A DNA stretch of 24,205 bases from CAYUIG01 sp964444685 (GCA_964444685.1 CAYUIG010000049.1:1-24205), one strand, 5' to 3'. Counted from the first letter of the stretch, positions 1-7,846 are shown. Numbers and translations: made by a program. The notes: generated by a model from the sequence alone, not told the origin.

Positions 1-54
1 GTGCACGCGGGACGGTCCGGCGAGGAGTACGACGGCCAGGAGGGCGTACTTCAT
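1..54 (-). CDS. Start of a secreted or membrane protein (5' fragment)
   Basis: An ATG at 54 opens a minus-strand frame that stays open to the window edge and gives 18 residues: MKYALLAVVLLAGPSRVH. A lysine followed by a run of Leu, Val and Ala is the pattern of a Sec signal peptide, so the product is probably exported. Only these codons are visible and no function can be assigned. The ribosome-binding site is weak. The gene lies downstream of and in the same direction as the lipoprotein gene at 242-742, separated from it by a 187-base gap that contains a large inverted repeat. Confidence 0.5.
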   Translation of the reverse strand, partial: MKYALLAVVLLAGPSRVH

Positions 55-86
55 TACTGCCTGCGCTGCTCGGGGGGAAGATGCGG

Positions 87-199
87 TCGAGCCGCGGGGC
101 ACGCATCGGGCCGGAGGCCGGCCGACGGCCGGAACTCCTTGTGTCGCAGCCGCTGGCAGGCGGCGGTCCGGCTCCGATGCGTGCCCCGGCCGTACTCGA
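87..199. repeat. Large intergenic inverted repeat with nested hairpin
   Basis: The arms 95-109 (CGGGGCACGCATCGG) and 174-188 are perfect 15-base inverted copies. The pairing continues inward for six more base pairs (110-115 with 167-172) past one bulged T at 173, and outward after an internal loop as TCGAG (87-91) with CTCGA (195-199). The loop holds a second hairpin, CCGGCC (118-123) with GGCCGG (127-132). The element fills most of the 187-base gap between two minus-strand genes. It could end transcription of the lipoprotein gene, act in the leader of the next gene, or be a dispersed palindromic element. There is no T-run, so a canonical intrinsic terminator is not shown. Confidence 0.7.
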
Positions 200-241
200 A
201 TGGTGACAGCCGGCTGTCGCCGTGAGGTGACGGTCAGGCGG

Positions 242-742
242 TTAGTCGCAGCTCCCCGTGACGACGACGGTGCAGCGCGCATTGAACGTGACCTGACCGG
301 TCACCTGGCCGGCCGCGCTCATCGCCGTGAACTGGATCGTTCCGGCCAGCCGCTGCTGCGACGATGTCGAGATCGTCATGGAGCCGCTCGAGGCCGCGAA
401 CGCCTGGCCGCCGGCGCTGCCGGCGAGCCAGAAGTCGGTCATGTCCGGCGTGTTCCCGGTAGCGTCGGCGATGGGATGCGTCCCCGTTCCGGGGCGTCCG
501 GACACTTCACGGACCACGGTGGCCGAGGCCGAACCGCCGGTGCCGACGAGGACGATCGCGAATCCCGAGCCGGGTGCGGATGCGAACGTGGCCGCGCCTT
601 CGTACGAGCCCGTAAGGGCGCCGCTGAACTCGACCTCGAAGCTCCCCAACGCGCCGTCGTCGTCGGGGTCGGAAATTCCGTTGCCGTCGCCGCCGCAGGT
701 CGTGAGCACTAAGAGCAGCGGAGCGAAGTAAGCTGCGCGCAT
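242..742 (-). CDS. Small putative lipoprotein, beta-rich, unknown function
   Basis: This 166-residue protein is probably exported and lipid-anchored. The N-terminus MRAAYFAPLLLVLTTCGG is a signal peptide with a lipobox-like LTTC, which makes Cys16 the likely lipidated residue. A Gly/Asp-rich linker follows (about residues 17-32). The rest is rich in Ser, Thr, Gly and Val in alternating patterns typical of a beta sandwich. Two cysteines near the C-terminus (CTVVVTGSC) could form a disulfide. The ATG at 742 was chosen because GGGAGAGG stands just upstream; a longer reading from 805 would bury the signal peptide. It lies 73 bases downstream of the TPR gene and may be cotranscribed with it. I do not recognise a family with a known function. 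Confidence 0.75.
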   Translation of the reverse strand: MRAAYFAPLLLVLTTCGGDGNGISDPDDDGALGSFEVEFSGALTGSYEGAATFASAPGSGFAIVLVGTGGSASATVVREVSGRPGTGTHPIADATGNTPDMTDFWLAGSAGGQAFAASSGSMTISTSSQQRLAGTIQFTAMSAAGQVTGQVTFNARCTVVVTGSCD

Positions 743-815
743 GGCCTCTCCCGGGTCGTGGGTCGTCTCCCGGGAATGACGCAACCCGCGGCAGGAATCC
801 GCCAATCCGGGCGGC

Positions 816-2381
816 TCAGCTTCCCGGCGGCAGCATCGCCTTCACGTCCGGGTCGGCTTCCGCCCAGTTGACCTGCAGCTTCTCCCAGATCGGCGGCAGC
901 GCCTCGGGTCGGCCCATCATGCCGTTGAGAATGGCGAGGCCGAACAGGTTGCGTGAGCGGTTGGGGCAAAGGCGCAGCACGTCCTCGATGGCGCGCGCGG
1001 CGTCCTCGAGGCGACCCTCGCCGATGTAGTACGACGCCAGCTCCTCGAGTGCGAAGAATCGTTCGGGCGGTCCGACGAATGCGTCGCGACTGCGTTCGAA
1101 TTCTGCCGCGCGCTCGAGCGATTCGATGTACCTCGCCGTGTCGCCGGCGGCTTTCGCGACGAGCGCTTCGATCAGCAACGCGTTGGCTGCCGCCAGCGTT
1201 GCCGGAGTCGTACCGGCGCGCACGGACGCCGCCGTTTCGAGGAACGGCGCCGCGCGGTCGGCGAAGTCCAGGTCGCCGCGTCGTGCGGCGGCGATCACGC
1301 CCTGGTACTGCGCCATGGATCGGTACCCGCGTTCGCGATCGGATGCGGGAGGTCCCGGCGGAAACGCCGACACCGTCCGCATCAGGTCCCACTCGTCCGT
1401 CTCCGATGCGAACTGGAACTCGAGCCGCGCAACGATGAAGCGGGCATCCGGACTTGCATCGGCGAACCCGGACAGGATCGTACGTGCGGAATCGATGAGC
1501 GCACGCGCAGCCGCGAAGCGGCCCTGCTGGAGGTACGCGTACTGGAGCCACGTGAACGCGTGCCAGTCCGGACTGTTCTCGCGTCGCGACGCGGCCCACG
1601 CGCGTTCGTTCGAGTTCACGACGTCGCTCCAGAGGCCGAGCTGCAGATAGATGTGCGACGGCATGTGCAGCGCGTGCTCCGCGTCCGGCGCGATGCGGTC
1701 GTACGCGCGCGCGAAGTCGAGACCCTGTGCGGCGAGGCCGGGCGTGTCGTAGAGGTGGATGAGGTAGTGCGTCGCACCGGGATGTTCGGGATTCGTCGTC
1801 GCCACGCGCTGCGCGAGCGCGATCGCCTCCGCCGCCAGTGTGCGTCGTGCCGCGCCTTCCTCGTCATAGCTGGCCAGCAGCAACGCATGCGACGCGAACG
1901 CCGCGGCCTCCTGGTCCTCCGGGAACTGCGCGGCGTGTTCACGCATCGCGTCGGCGTACGCGCGTATGCGCTCGAGCTCGGACGCATCGCGATAGAAGAT
2001 CTCGACCGCAGCGCCGAACGATCGTTCGTACGGAGTCCGCGCCTTCGCCAGCCGATCGGACTCCGATGCGCCGAGCTCCGCGAGCACCGCGCGTGACGAC
2101 GCCAGGTCCTCCGTGCCCCAGAGCACGTGGCTGTGCGTGAGCGCCTCCGCCCAGTACGCCACGGCCAGCGATGGATCGGCTGCGCGTGCGGCGCGCAGCG
2201 ACTCCTCCGCACGCTCGTACTCGAAGCTGTGCAGCAGTGCGATCCCGGTCTGGAACGCATCCTGTGCGTCGTGCGCGCCGGAGTTCGGGAAGTCGACCTT
2301 GCCGAGCACCGGTCCGTGCGTGTGCTGGGCACCGGCGAGGCCGGGGAAAGCAAGGATCAGGACGGCCGCGAGCGATCGCAT
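816..2381 (-). CDS. Secreted tetratricopeptide-repeat protein
   Basis: This is a 521-residue exported protein. Residues 1-18 (MRSLAAVLILAFPGLAGA) form a signal peptide with an AGA-Q cleavage site. The mature protein starts QHTHG and is almost wholly alpha-helical, with TPR-like helix pairs, for example around the segment HSFEYERAEESLRAARAADP and again near the C-terminus. Histidine-rich conserved-looking motifs THYLIHLYDTP and HMPSHIYLQLG lie in the middle. Such proteins usually act as protein-interaction scaffolds; no catalytic motif is visible and the partner is unknown. The ATG at 2381 has GAGG six bases upstream; an upstream in-frame start at 2486 would precede the signal peptide and is unlikely. 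A promoter-like TTGCCG-N18-TAATTC lies upstream. The name rests on repeat pattern, not on a recognised orthologue. Confidence 0.85.
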   Translation of the reverse strand: MRSLAAVLILAFPGLAGAQHTHGPVLGKVDFPNSGAHDAQDAFQTGIALLHSFEYERAEESLRAARAADPSLAVAYWAEALTHSHVLWGTEDLASSRAVLAELGASESDRLAKARTPYERSFGAAVEIFYRDASELERIRAYADAMREHAAQFPEDQEAAAFASHALLLASYDEEGAARRTLAAEAIALAQRVATTNPEHPGATHYLIHLYDTPGLAAQGLDFARAYDRIAPDAEHALHMPSHIYLQLGLWSDVVNSNERAWAASRRENSPDWHAFTWLQYAYLQQGRFAAARALIDSARTILSGFADASPDARFIVARLEFQFASETDEWDLMRTVSAFPPGPPASDRERGYRSMAQYQGVIAAARRGDLDFADRAAPFLETAASVRAGTTPATLAAANALLIEALVAKAAGDTARYIESLERAAEFERSRDAFVGPPERFFALEELASYYIGEGRLEDAARAIEDVLRLCPNRSRNLFGLAILNGMMGRPEALPPIWEKLQVNWAEADPDVKAMLPPGS

Positions 2382-2409
2382 CGGGACCTCGGCGAGAAGG
2401 GGTAGCCGA

Positions 2410-2439
2410 GAATTAGGAAGGCCGAGCCGGCCTCGGCAA
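2410..2439 (-). promoter_or_regulatory. Candidate promoter of the TPR gene
   Basis: Read on the minus strand, TTGCCG (2439-2434) and TAATTC (2415-2410) are separated by 18 bases and lie about 30 bases before the start codon at 2381. The spacer carries an imperfect palindrome (GCCGAG, five bases, CTCGGC) that could be an operator. The assignment is by consensus only. Confidence 0.4.
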
Positions 2440-2529
2440 GCGGACCCGACCCGGCTACGGAAAATCGACCCAATCCGCCATTCCACGATGCGCGCGGAGC
2501 CTCCAGCTTGTGGTGGCTTTCGCCACTCG

Positions 2530-2560
2530 CCCGGTGTGACTACATTGTAATTACACCGGG
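2530..2560. promoter_or_regulatory. Double-palindrome operator of the mazEF-type operon
   Basis: Two similar palindromes stand 11 bases apart, one helical turn: TGTGACTACA (2535-2544) and the perfect TGTAATTACA (2546-2555). They are enclosed by the longer inverted repeat CCCGGTGTGA (2530-2539) and TTACACCGGG (2551-2560), which matches at 9 of 10 positions. This is an AT-rich island in GC-rich DNA and ends 7 bases before the antitoxin ATG, overlapping the start of its ribosome-binding site (GGGAGGG). Antitoxins of the MazE/AbrB class commonly bind such sites to autoregulate; that use here is inferred. A small hairpin, GTGGC-TTTC-GCCAC, lies at 2513-2526. Confidence 0.65.
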
Positions 2561-2567
2561 AGGGTGC

Positions 2568-2819
2568 ATGAAGACGAGAATCGTGCGGATTGGCAATTCG
2601 CAGGGGGTTCGTATACCGAAGCCGCTCATAGAGGCTTCCGGCCTGTCCGAGGAAGTCGAGTTGGAAGTGCAGGACGGTGCCATCCTGATCCGATCGGCGG
2701 GCCGGCCTCGCGCGGGTTGGGAATCAGCATTCGCCCGGATGTCTGCTGCGGGAGACGATTCCCTCCTCGATCCCGAGGCAGCGGTGTCCGAGTGGGATGA
2801 GGCGGAATGGGAGTGGTGA
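2568..2819 (+). CDS. MazE-like antitoxin (AbrB/SpoVT fold)
   Basis: This 83-residue protein has an N-terminal swapped-hairpin DNA-binding domain of the MazE/AbrB kind (residues 1 to about 45: MKTRIVRIGNSQGVRIPKPL, then a second strand pair ending ILIRS). The motif IGNSQGVRIPK is characteristic of this family. The acidic, tryptophan-rich tail (SEWDEAEWEW) is the type of flexible segment that wraps around and blocks the toxin. The ATG at 2568 has a strong GGGAGGG upstream; a GTG at 2508 would place the operator inside the gene and is rejected. It overlaps the toxin gene by 13 bases. The product probably neutralises the toxin and represses the operon. Family assignment is firm, the exact symbol is not. 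Confidence 0.92.
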   Translation: MKTRIVRIGNSQGVRIPKPLIEASGLSEEVELEVQDGAILIRSAGRPRAGWESAFARMSAAGDDSLLDPEAAVSEWDEAEWEW

Positions 2820-3133
2820 AGCGCTTCGACGTGCATCTCGTTCAACTCGATCCCACGCTCGGGAGTGAGATCCGGAAGACGCGTCCCTGTCTCGTGATCA
2901 GTCCGGACGAGATGAACCGCCATATCCGCACGGTCATCGTTGCGCCGATGACGACACGTGGACCGAGCTATCCGACGCGTGTACCCTGCCGATTCCAGCG
3001 GAAGTCGGGGCATGTGGTCCTCGATCAGATTCGGACGGTCGATCGTGCTCGGTTGGTGAAGAGGCTTGGTCGCGTGGACGAGCGCACGCGGAAGGCCGTT
3101 CTCTCCGTTCTTGCCGAAATGTTCGCCGAGTAA
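2807..3133 (+). CDS. MazF/PemK-family endoribonuclease toxin
   Basis: This 108-residue protein belongs to the MazF/PemK/CcdB-fold toxins, which cleave RNA at short sequence motifs. The family's hallmark segments are visible: an N-terminal strand (VHLVQLDPTLGSEIRKTRPCLV) with the conserved KTRPCLV core around residues 24-30, a central VIVAPMTTR strand with the usual threonine, and GHVVLDQIRTVDRARL near residues 67-82, which corresponds to the Asp-Gln-Ile-Arg-Thr block of these toxins. Length is normal for the family, so the toxin is likely intact. The ATG at 2807 lies inside the antitoxin gene, four bases after GAGG, as in coupled toxin-antitoxin operons. The RNA target cannot be predicted from the sequence. 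Confidence 0.93.
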   Translation: MGVVKRFDVHLVQLDPTLGSEIRKTRPCLVISPDEMNRHIRTVIVAPMTTRGPSYPTRVPCRFQRKSGHVVLDQIRTVDRARLVKRLGRVDERTRKAVLSVLAEMFAE

Positions 3134-3329
3134 CCGCATTCCCTGACCTCGTCGCAGAAGCTGGAACACGGTCTCCCACGATTGCGTCGTGCGTCCGGGC
3201 GTCGCCGCTGCGCAATGTTCCGCAAGCAGTGAAAGAACGTCGACTTACGTCATCCGGCCCGAGGGGGCCCGGCGGTTGCCACACCTCCTTTCCGAGCTGT
3301 CCATTGTCTACACCAGCCGGAGGTCCGGC
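3134..3329. other. Intergenic region upstream of the ABC permease
   Basis: I see no gene here. An imperfect GC-rich hairpin (around 3254-3272, CCGGCCC with GGGCCCGG) could separate the toxin-antitoxin operon from the next gene. The permease frame is open back to 3189 but the extra residues resemble no part of the family. A short dyad TGTCTACA occurs at 3305-3312, but no convincing promoter pair was found. Confidence 0.4.
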
Positions 3330-5729
3330 GTGAGGATGATCCCGGAGGAGCTGCGACTCGCGACGCGCGCTCTGATGCGCTCGCCCGGTTTCACGGTGGT
3401 GGCCGCGCTCACGCTCGTGCTGGGCGTGGGCGCGAACGTGGCGATCTTCGCGGTGGTGAACCGTGCGCTCGGGCCGCTGCCGTATGCCGCGCCCGATCGT
3501 CTCGTGCGGCTGTGGTCCAACCTTCCCGAGCGCAACCTCGAGTTCTTCTCGACATCTCCGCGCGACTACCTCGAGTGGCGCGTGCGCAACCGTTCGTTCG
3601 AAGCGATGGGCGCGTACGAGCGCGAAGCGCCCGCCGCGCTCACGGGCATGGGCGATCCGCAGGAGATCCAGCGCTCGCGGATCGCGGCGGACCTCGTGCC
3701 GCTGCTCGGCATTCAGCCCATGTTCGGTCGCACGTTCACGGCGGATGAGGCGAACGCGGAGGAGCGTCTGGCGCTCGTCGCCGAGTCGTTCTGGCGCACA
3801 CAGCTCGGCGGCACTCCCGACGCACTCGGCCGTTCCATCGTGCTCGATGGCGAGCCGTACACGGTGATCGGCGTGATGCCCGCGTCGTTCGCGCTGCCGG
3901 TGAACGCGTCCACGATCTGGACGCCGCTGCGCCTGGTCCCCGACCCGGAGGGCGGCCGTTTCCTGCGCGTGCTCGCGCGCCTGCGTCCCGGCATTACGCC
4001 GGAGGCCGCCATCCGTGACATGCAGCGCGTGACGGCGGAACTCGCGGCGGAGTTTCCGGAGCAGAACGCGAACTGGACGATCACGCTGCGACGGCTCGAC
4101 GAGAACGTGCTCGGCGAGAACTTCCGTCCGGCCATCCGTATCCTCGCCGGTGTCGTTGCACTCGTGCTGCTGATCGCGTGCGCGAACGTGTCGAACCTGA
4201 TGCTCGCGCGGCTGGCGCGGCGCCGTCAGGAGGTGGCGGTGCGCGGCGCGCTCGGTGCTTCGCGCAGGCGACTCGCGGGGCAGTGGCTCGCGGAAGGCGC
4301 GATGCTCGGGATGATGGCCGCGCCCGCGGGTGCGCTGCTCGGCCTCTGGGGTGTCGCACTGCTGCGCGCGCTGGGCTCGGACCAGGTGCCGCGCGTCGCC
4401 GGCATCCGCATGGGCGGCGACGAGGTGCTGTTCGCGATCGTGCTCTCGCTGGGCGCGGGACTCGTGCTGAGCGTGCTGCCCGGCGCGATCGCGGCTCTTT
4501 CGGGCCGTCGCGCGCACATCGGCGATACCGCGCGCGTGCACGGCGGCCGGGGCGCGGAACGGCTGCGCGGCGTACTTGTCACGAGCCAGGTCGCGGTCGC
4601 GGCCGTGCTGCTGGTCGGCGCGGCGCTCATGCTCCAGAGCTTCCGGCGGCTCCAGTCGCTCGACATGGGGTTCGACGCGCAGGGCATCAGCTACGCGATC
4701 GTGTCGCTGCCGGACGCTCGCTACCCGGAGCCCGCACGGGTCCCATTCTTCGCCGGTCTGCTGGAGCGGGTGCGCGGCATACCGGGCATCGAATCGGCAG
4801 CCGCGGTCTCGAGCGCGCCGTTCGCGGGCCCGAACTCCGCCACGGTGATCCTGCCCGAGCACGAAACCGCGCAGTACGGCGAGGCGCCGGATGCGGACTA
4901 CCGGGTGGTGACGGCGGACTATTTCGAGACGCTGCGCATCCCGCTGTTGCGCGGCCGCGGATTCCGGGCGGGAGACAACGAGAAGACGCTGGAGGCCGTG
5001 ATCAGTCGCACGATGGCGGAGCAGTTCTGGCCGGATGGGGATGCGGTGGGCCGTCGCTTCCGCATCATGGATCCGGTGAACGGCCCGTTCGTCACGGTGC
5101 TCGGCATCGTGGAGGATGTACGGCACTACGATCTGAGCGGGGATCCGCTGCGCCCGATGATGTACCTCCACCATGCCTTCAACGCACCCGCGCCGCGCAT
5201 GACGCTGCTCGTACGCACGCGCGGCGGTGCGGGGGATGTGGGCCGCGCGATTCGAGCGGAGGTCGCGGCGCTGGATCCGCTGCTGCCGGTGTCGACCCAG
5301 GGGAGTTACGAGGAGCTCGTCGGAGACGCGTTCGGGCAGCCACGCTTTCGTGCGACGCTGTTCGGCACGTTCGCGGCGCTCGCCCTGATCCTGTCGGGCG
5401 TCGGGCTCTACGCGGTGATCGCCTACGCGGTCGCGCAGCGGACGCGGGAGCTGGGCGTGCGCATGGCGCTCGGCGCGCGCGTCGCGCAGGTCGTGCGCAT
5501 GGTGATGGCGCGCGGCCTGACGCTCGCATCGGCCGGGCTCGCGATCGGGCTGCTCGGCGGATACGCGGGCTCGCGGCTTATCGAATCGATGCTGTTCCGC
5601 ACGGAGCGCGCGGATGCCGCGGCCCTCGCCGCCGTGGCGGTCGCGCTGTTGGCGGTGGCGGCGATGGCGTGCCTGGTGCCGGCGCGCAGGGCCGCGCGAC
5701 TGGAACCCGCGCGCGCACTGCGCGACTGA
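3330..5729 (+). CDS. ABC transporter permease, duplicated MacB/FtsX type (ADOP-like)
   Basis: This inner-membrane protein of about 799 residues has the layout of the 'acidobacterial duplicated orphan permease' type. Numbered from the internal ATG at 3336, a first helix lies at about 21-43, followed by a MacB-like periplasmic core domain (50-255), three FtsX-type helices (267-290, 322-345, 365-388), a further helix (414-433), a second periplasmic core domain (440-660) and three final helices (675-697, 727-748, 760-783). Two FtsX cytoplasmic signatures, EVAVRGALGASRRR (299-312) and ELGVRMALGA (705-714), prove the duplication. GGAGG at 3319-3323 fits a GTG start at 3330 (six-base spacing); the ATG at 3336 is equally possible. 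No ATPase gene is adjacent. MacB-type permeases move peptides, lipoproteins or drugs by mechanotransmission; the substrate here is unknown. Confidence 0.93.
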   Translation: MRMIPEELRLATRALMRSPGFTVVAALTLVLGVGANVAIFAVVNRALGPLPYAAPDRLVRLWSNLPERNLEFFSTSPRDYLEWRVRNRSFEAMGAYEREAPAALTGMGDPQEIQRSRIAADLVPLLGIQPMFGRTFTADEANAEERLALVAESFWRTQLGGTPDALGRSIVLDGEPYTVIGVMPASFALPVNASTIWTPLRLVPDPEGGRFLRVLARLRPGITPEAAIRDMQRVTAELAAEFPEQNANWTITLRRLDENVLGENFRPAIRILAGVVALVLLIACANVSNLMLARLARRRQEVAVRGALGASRRRLAGQWLAEGAMLGMMAAPAGALLGLWGVALLRALGSDQVPRVAGIRMGGDEVLFAIVLSLGAGLVLSVLPGAIAALSGRRAHIGDTARVHGGRGAERLRGVLVTSQVAVAAVLLVGAALMLQSFRRLQSLDMGFDAQGISYAIVSLPDARYPEPARVPFFAGLLERVRGIPGIESAAAVSSAPFAGPNSATVILPEHETAQYGEAPDADYRVVTADYFETLRIPLLRGRGFRAGDNEKTLEAVISRTMAEQFWPDGDAVGRRFRIMDPVNGPFVTVLGIVEDVRHYDLSGDPLRPMMYLHHAFNAPAPRMTLLVRTRGGAGDVGRAIRAEVAALDPLLPVSTQGSYEELVGDAFGQPRFRATLFGTFAALALILSGVGLYAVIAYAVAQRTRELGVRMALGARVAQVVRMVMARGLTLASAGLAIGLLGGYAGSRLIESMLFRTERADAAALAAVAVALLAVAAMACLVPARRAARLEPARALRD

Positions 5730-5730
5730 G

Positions 5731-6642
5731 TCAGCGGCTCAGGAAACGCAGCATCGCGTCGTGGACGATCGCGGACTGCTCCATGTGCGGGAGGTGGCCG
5801 GCGCTGTCCACGCGCAGCAGCTCGCCATCGGTCAACTCGACTACGCGCGGCGCCGCCGTGATCGGAACGGTGCGGTCCTGCTCGCCCCAGATGATCAGCA
5901 CCGGTTTGCCGTTGGCCTTCAGCGCTTCGAAGTCGGCCGTGGGATCGTGCGGGCCGAAGTGCTGGAGGGTGGATGCGATCGCGTGGGCGAAACCGCGATA
6001 CTGCATCTGCTCGTGGTAGCGGTCCACCCAGTCGGGATATCGCTCCGGATGCAGGAAGTCGGTCAACTGACCTTCGGGCATCTTTGGCACGCGGAACGTC
6101 CGGATCGACCACTCGCCGTACACCGGCCATGCTGCCCGACCGGGATTGGACGCGCTCGATGCGGGATCGACGAGGATGACGCGGTCCACACGGTCCGGGT
6201 AATCCGCGGCGAACGCCGGCACGATCTTCCCGCCCATCGACAGTCCTGCCAGCGTTACTGGCTCGCGTACGTCGAGTGAGTCCAGCAGCTCGCGGAGCTG
6301 TCGCACGAACAACCCCCGGTCGTAGTCGATGTCCGGGCGATCCGACCAGCCGCGGCCGTACTGGTCGTAGCGGATCACGCGATAGCCCGCGTCTTTCAAT
6401 ACCTCGAAAGTCGGGTCCCAGATGTAGAACGGGACCGAGAACCCGTGCACGAGCACGACAACTTTTCCGTCGGCCGGTCCCGCCTCCTCGTAGTGTGTGA
6501 CGCCGTCCGAGAGCGTGACGTACGTGCCGCCGATCTCGGCGCGTGCCGCCGCATCGAGTGTCTCGCGCTCGGCGGAGCGCAGCGCGGGCAGCGCTGCCGC
6601 GCCCGCGAGCGCGACCATGATCAGAACCAGGAGTCGTCGCAT
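5731..6642 (-). CDS. Alpha/beta hydrolase, exported or membrane-anchored
   Basis: This 303-residue protein has the alpha/beta hydrolase fold. The N-terminus MRRLLVLIMVALAGAAALPAL is a signal peptide or anchor, so it probably acts outside the cytoplasm. The oxyanion motif VLVHGF is at 63-68, the nucleophile elbow GLSMGG gives Ser135, Asp256 lies in WGEQD, and the catalytic His283 is in SAGHLPHMEQ. It resembles the haloperoxidase/esterase/lactonase branch; the substrate cannot be told. The ATG at 6642 is eight bases after the stop of the cytochrome c peroxidase gene, with GTGGGG before it, so the two are probably cotranscribed. The 3' end lies one base from the stop of the convergent ABC permease, and I see no terminator between them. 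Residues needed for catalysis are all present. Confidence 0.9.
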   Translation of the reverse strand: MRRLLVLIMVALAGAAALPALRSAERETLDAAARAEIGGTYVTLSDGVTHYEEAGPADGKVVVLVHGFSVPFYIWDPTFEVLKDAGYRVIRYDQYGRGWSDRPDIDYDRGLFVRQLRELLDSLDVREPVTLAGLSMGGKIVPAFAADYPDRVDRVILVDPASSASNPGRAAWPVYGEWSIRTFRVPKMPEGQLTDFLHPERYPDWVDRYHEQMQYRGFAHAIASTLQHFGPHDPTADFEALKANGKPVLIIWGEQDRTVPITAAPRVVELTDGELLRVDSAGHLPHMEQSAIVHDAMLRFLSR

Positions 6643-6650
6643 GCCCCACG

Positions 6651-7832
6651 CTAGCGAATCGGCGCGGGCGGTGCCAGCAGACCGGGATCCGCGCGCGTGC
6701 CACCACTCAGGGTGCGCAGGTACGCCACGAGCTGCCGCTTCTCGCGGTCGCTCAGCTTCAGCCGCTCCAGCTCGCTCTCGCCCGCCGGCGCTTTCGGGGC
6801 GCGATCGTAATGCGCGACCACTTCCTCGAGCGTGGCGAACTGGCCCGCGTGCATGTACGGCGCGCGCTCGGCCACGTTGCGCAGCGAGGGCACCTTGAAC
6901 GCACGCTCGAGCTCCGGTGCGTCGACGACCATGTAGTCGAGCTCCGCGCAGCTCGCGGGGTCCGCGTCGCTCCAGCGGCTGCGGCAGGTGAACTCGTCCT
7001 CGAGCACCAGCCTTGCACCCGCCATGCGGCCCGCATCGTACGGCAGGTCCGCGCGCGCGGGCACGCCGGTGTTGTGGAACTCGTTGTTCGTCAGCAGCGG
7101 ACCGTTGTGGCAGCGGATGCACTGCGCCTTGCCGATGAACAACCGCAGCCCGGCCTCCTCGTCACGGGTGAGGATCCCCTCCGCGTTGTCCGGGAGTGCC
7201 GCCGCGTAGGCGTCGAAGCGCGACGGGCCGTACTCGAGTCGTCGCTCGTAGGCGGCGATGGCCTTGCCCATGTTCACGAACACGGCCGTGACGCTGTCCG
7301 GCTCATCGAGTGCGGGCACCGGCCCGAAGACCGCTTCGTACTCCGCGCGATAGTGCTCCGCAACGAGGCGCGCGTATTGTGCCCGGTTGCCGCCGTGTTC
7401 GACCGGGCTCTCGAGCGGGCCGAGCGCCTGCGACCACTGGCTGTCCTTGCGGCCGTCCCAGAACAGGAAGGGCGCGTGCGCGGTGCCGGCGATCGGCATG
7501 GTGCGCCGGTTCGTTGTGCCGACGCCCTGCGCGAGCGCGGTGCCGTCCTGGAACTCGCGGTCGGGGATGTGGCAGCTCGCGCACGACACCTTCCCGTTCG
7601 AGCTCAGCCGCGTGTCGAAGAACAGCTTGTGTCCGAACTCCACGGCGCGCGGATCATCGGCGACGCGGTTGGTCGGGTCCGCGGGCACGGGTCCGAGCTC
7701 GTCGAGCGCGAGAGACTTGATCGTCTCGATCTCCTTGGCGGTCCAGCGGCCGGCCTGCCGGGCGGCGGCCGCCGTGAGGACGGCGACCGCGCCGGCGAGG
7801 ATGGCAATGCGGAGGGCGGTTCGCAGGGTCAT
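6651..7832 (-). CDS. Di-haem cytochrome c peroxidase, CcpA/MauG superfamily
   Basis: This 393-residue periplasmic protein reduces hydrogen peroxide or carries out MauG-type oxidation with two c-type haems. The N-terminal hydrophobic stretch (residues 4-24) is a signal peptide. The haem-binding motifs are CASCH (84-88) and CIRCH (238-242), spaced as in this family. FGHKLFFDTRLS (66-77) and PYMHAGQF (325-332, with Met327 a possible distal ligand) are family signatures. Cys283 and Cys295 could form an extra disulfide. The ATG at 7832 follows GGAGG with five bases between. The gene follows a YtkA-like lipoprotein gene by 14 bases and precedes a hydrolase by eight, forming an operon. Whether it is a peroxidase or a MauG-like modifying enzyme cannot be decided from the sequence. 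Confidence 0.92.
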   Translation of the reverse strand: MTLRTALRIAILAGAVAVLTAAAARQAGRWTAKEIETIKSLALDELGPVPADPTNRVADDPRAVEFGHKLFFDTRLSSNGKVSCASCHIPDREFQDGTALAQGVGTTNRRTMPIAGTAHAPFLFWDGRKDSQWSQALGPLESPVEHGGNRAQYARLVAEHYRAEYEAVFGPVPALDEPDSVTAVFVNMGKAIAAYERRLEYGPSRFDAYAAALPDNAEGILTRDEEAGLRLFIGKAQCIRCHNGPLLTNNEFHNTGVPARADLPYDAGRMAGARLVLEDEFTCRSRWSDADPASCAELDYMVVDAPELERAFKVPSLRNVAERAPYMHAGQFATLEEVVAHYDRAPKAPAGESELERLKLSDREKRQLVAYLRTLSGGTRADPGLLAPPAPIR

Positions 7833-7846
7833 CGTCGCCTCCACCC

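Noticed and set aside
1..225. Plus-strand open frame of 74 codons at the left edge
   Set aside because: It is antisense to a convincing signal-peptide start (54 to 1) and runs through the large inverted repeat; its composition is not protein-like.
2508..2567. Earlier GTG start for the MazE-like antitoxin
   Set aside because: It would put 20 residues without family similarity in front and the operator palindromes inside the coding region, while a strong ribosome-binding site precedes the ATG at 2568.
2934..5174. Long minus-strand open frame (746 codons) opposite the ABC permease
   Set aside because: Composition is extreme in Arg, His and Ala, with no recognisable motifs. It is the antisense shadow of a gene with clear permease signatures, and high-GC DNA keeps such frames open.
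4178..6019. Plus-strand open frame of 613 codons overlapping the permease in another frame
   Set aside because: Arg/Gly/Ala-rich low-complexity translation without motifs; it runs across the end of the permease and the start of the convergent hydrolase.
6643..7122. Upstream extension of the hydrolase reading frame
   Set aside because: It lies wholly inside the cytochrome c peroxidase gene in another frame, and the hydrolase signal peptide begins at the ATG at 6642.
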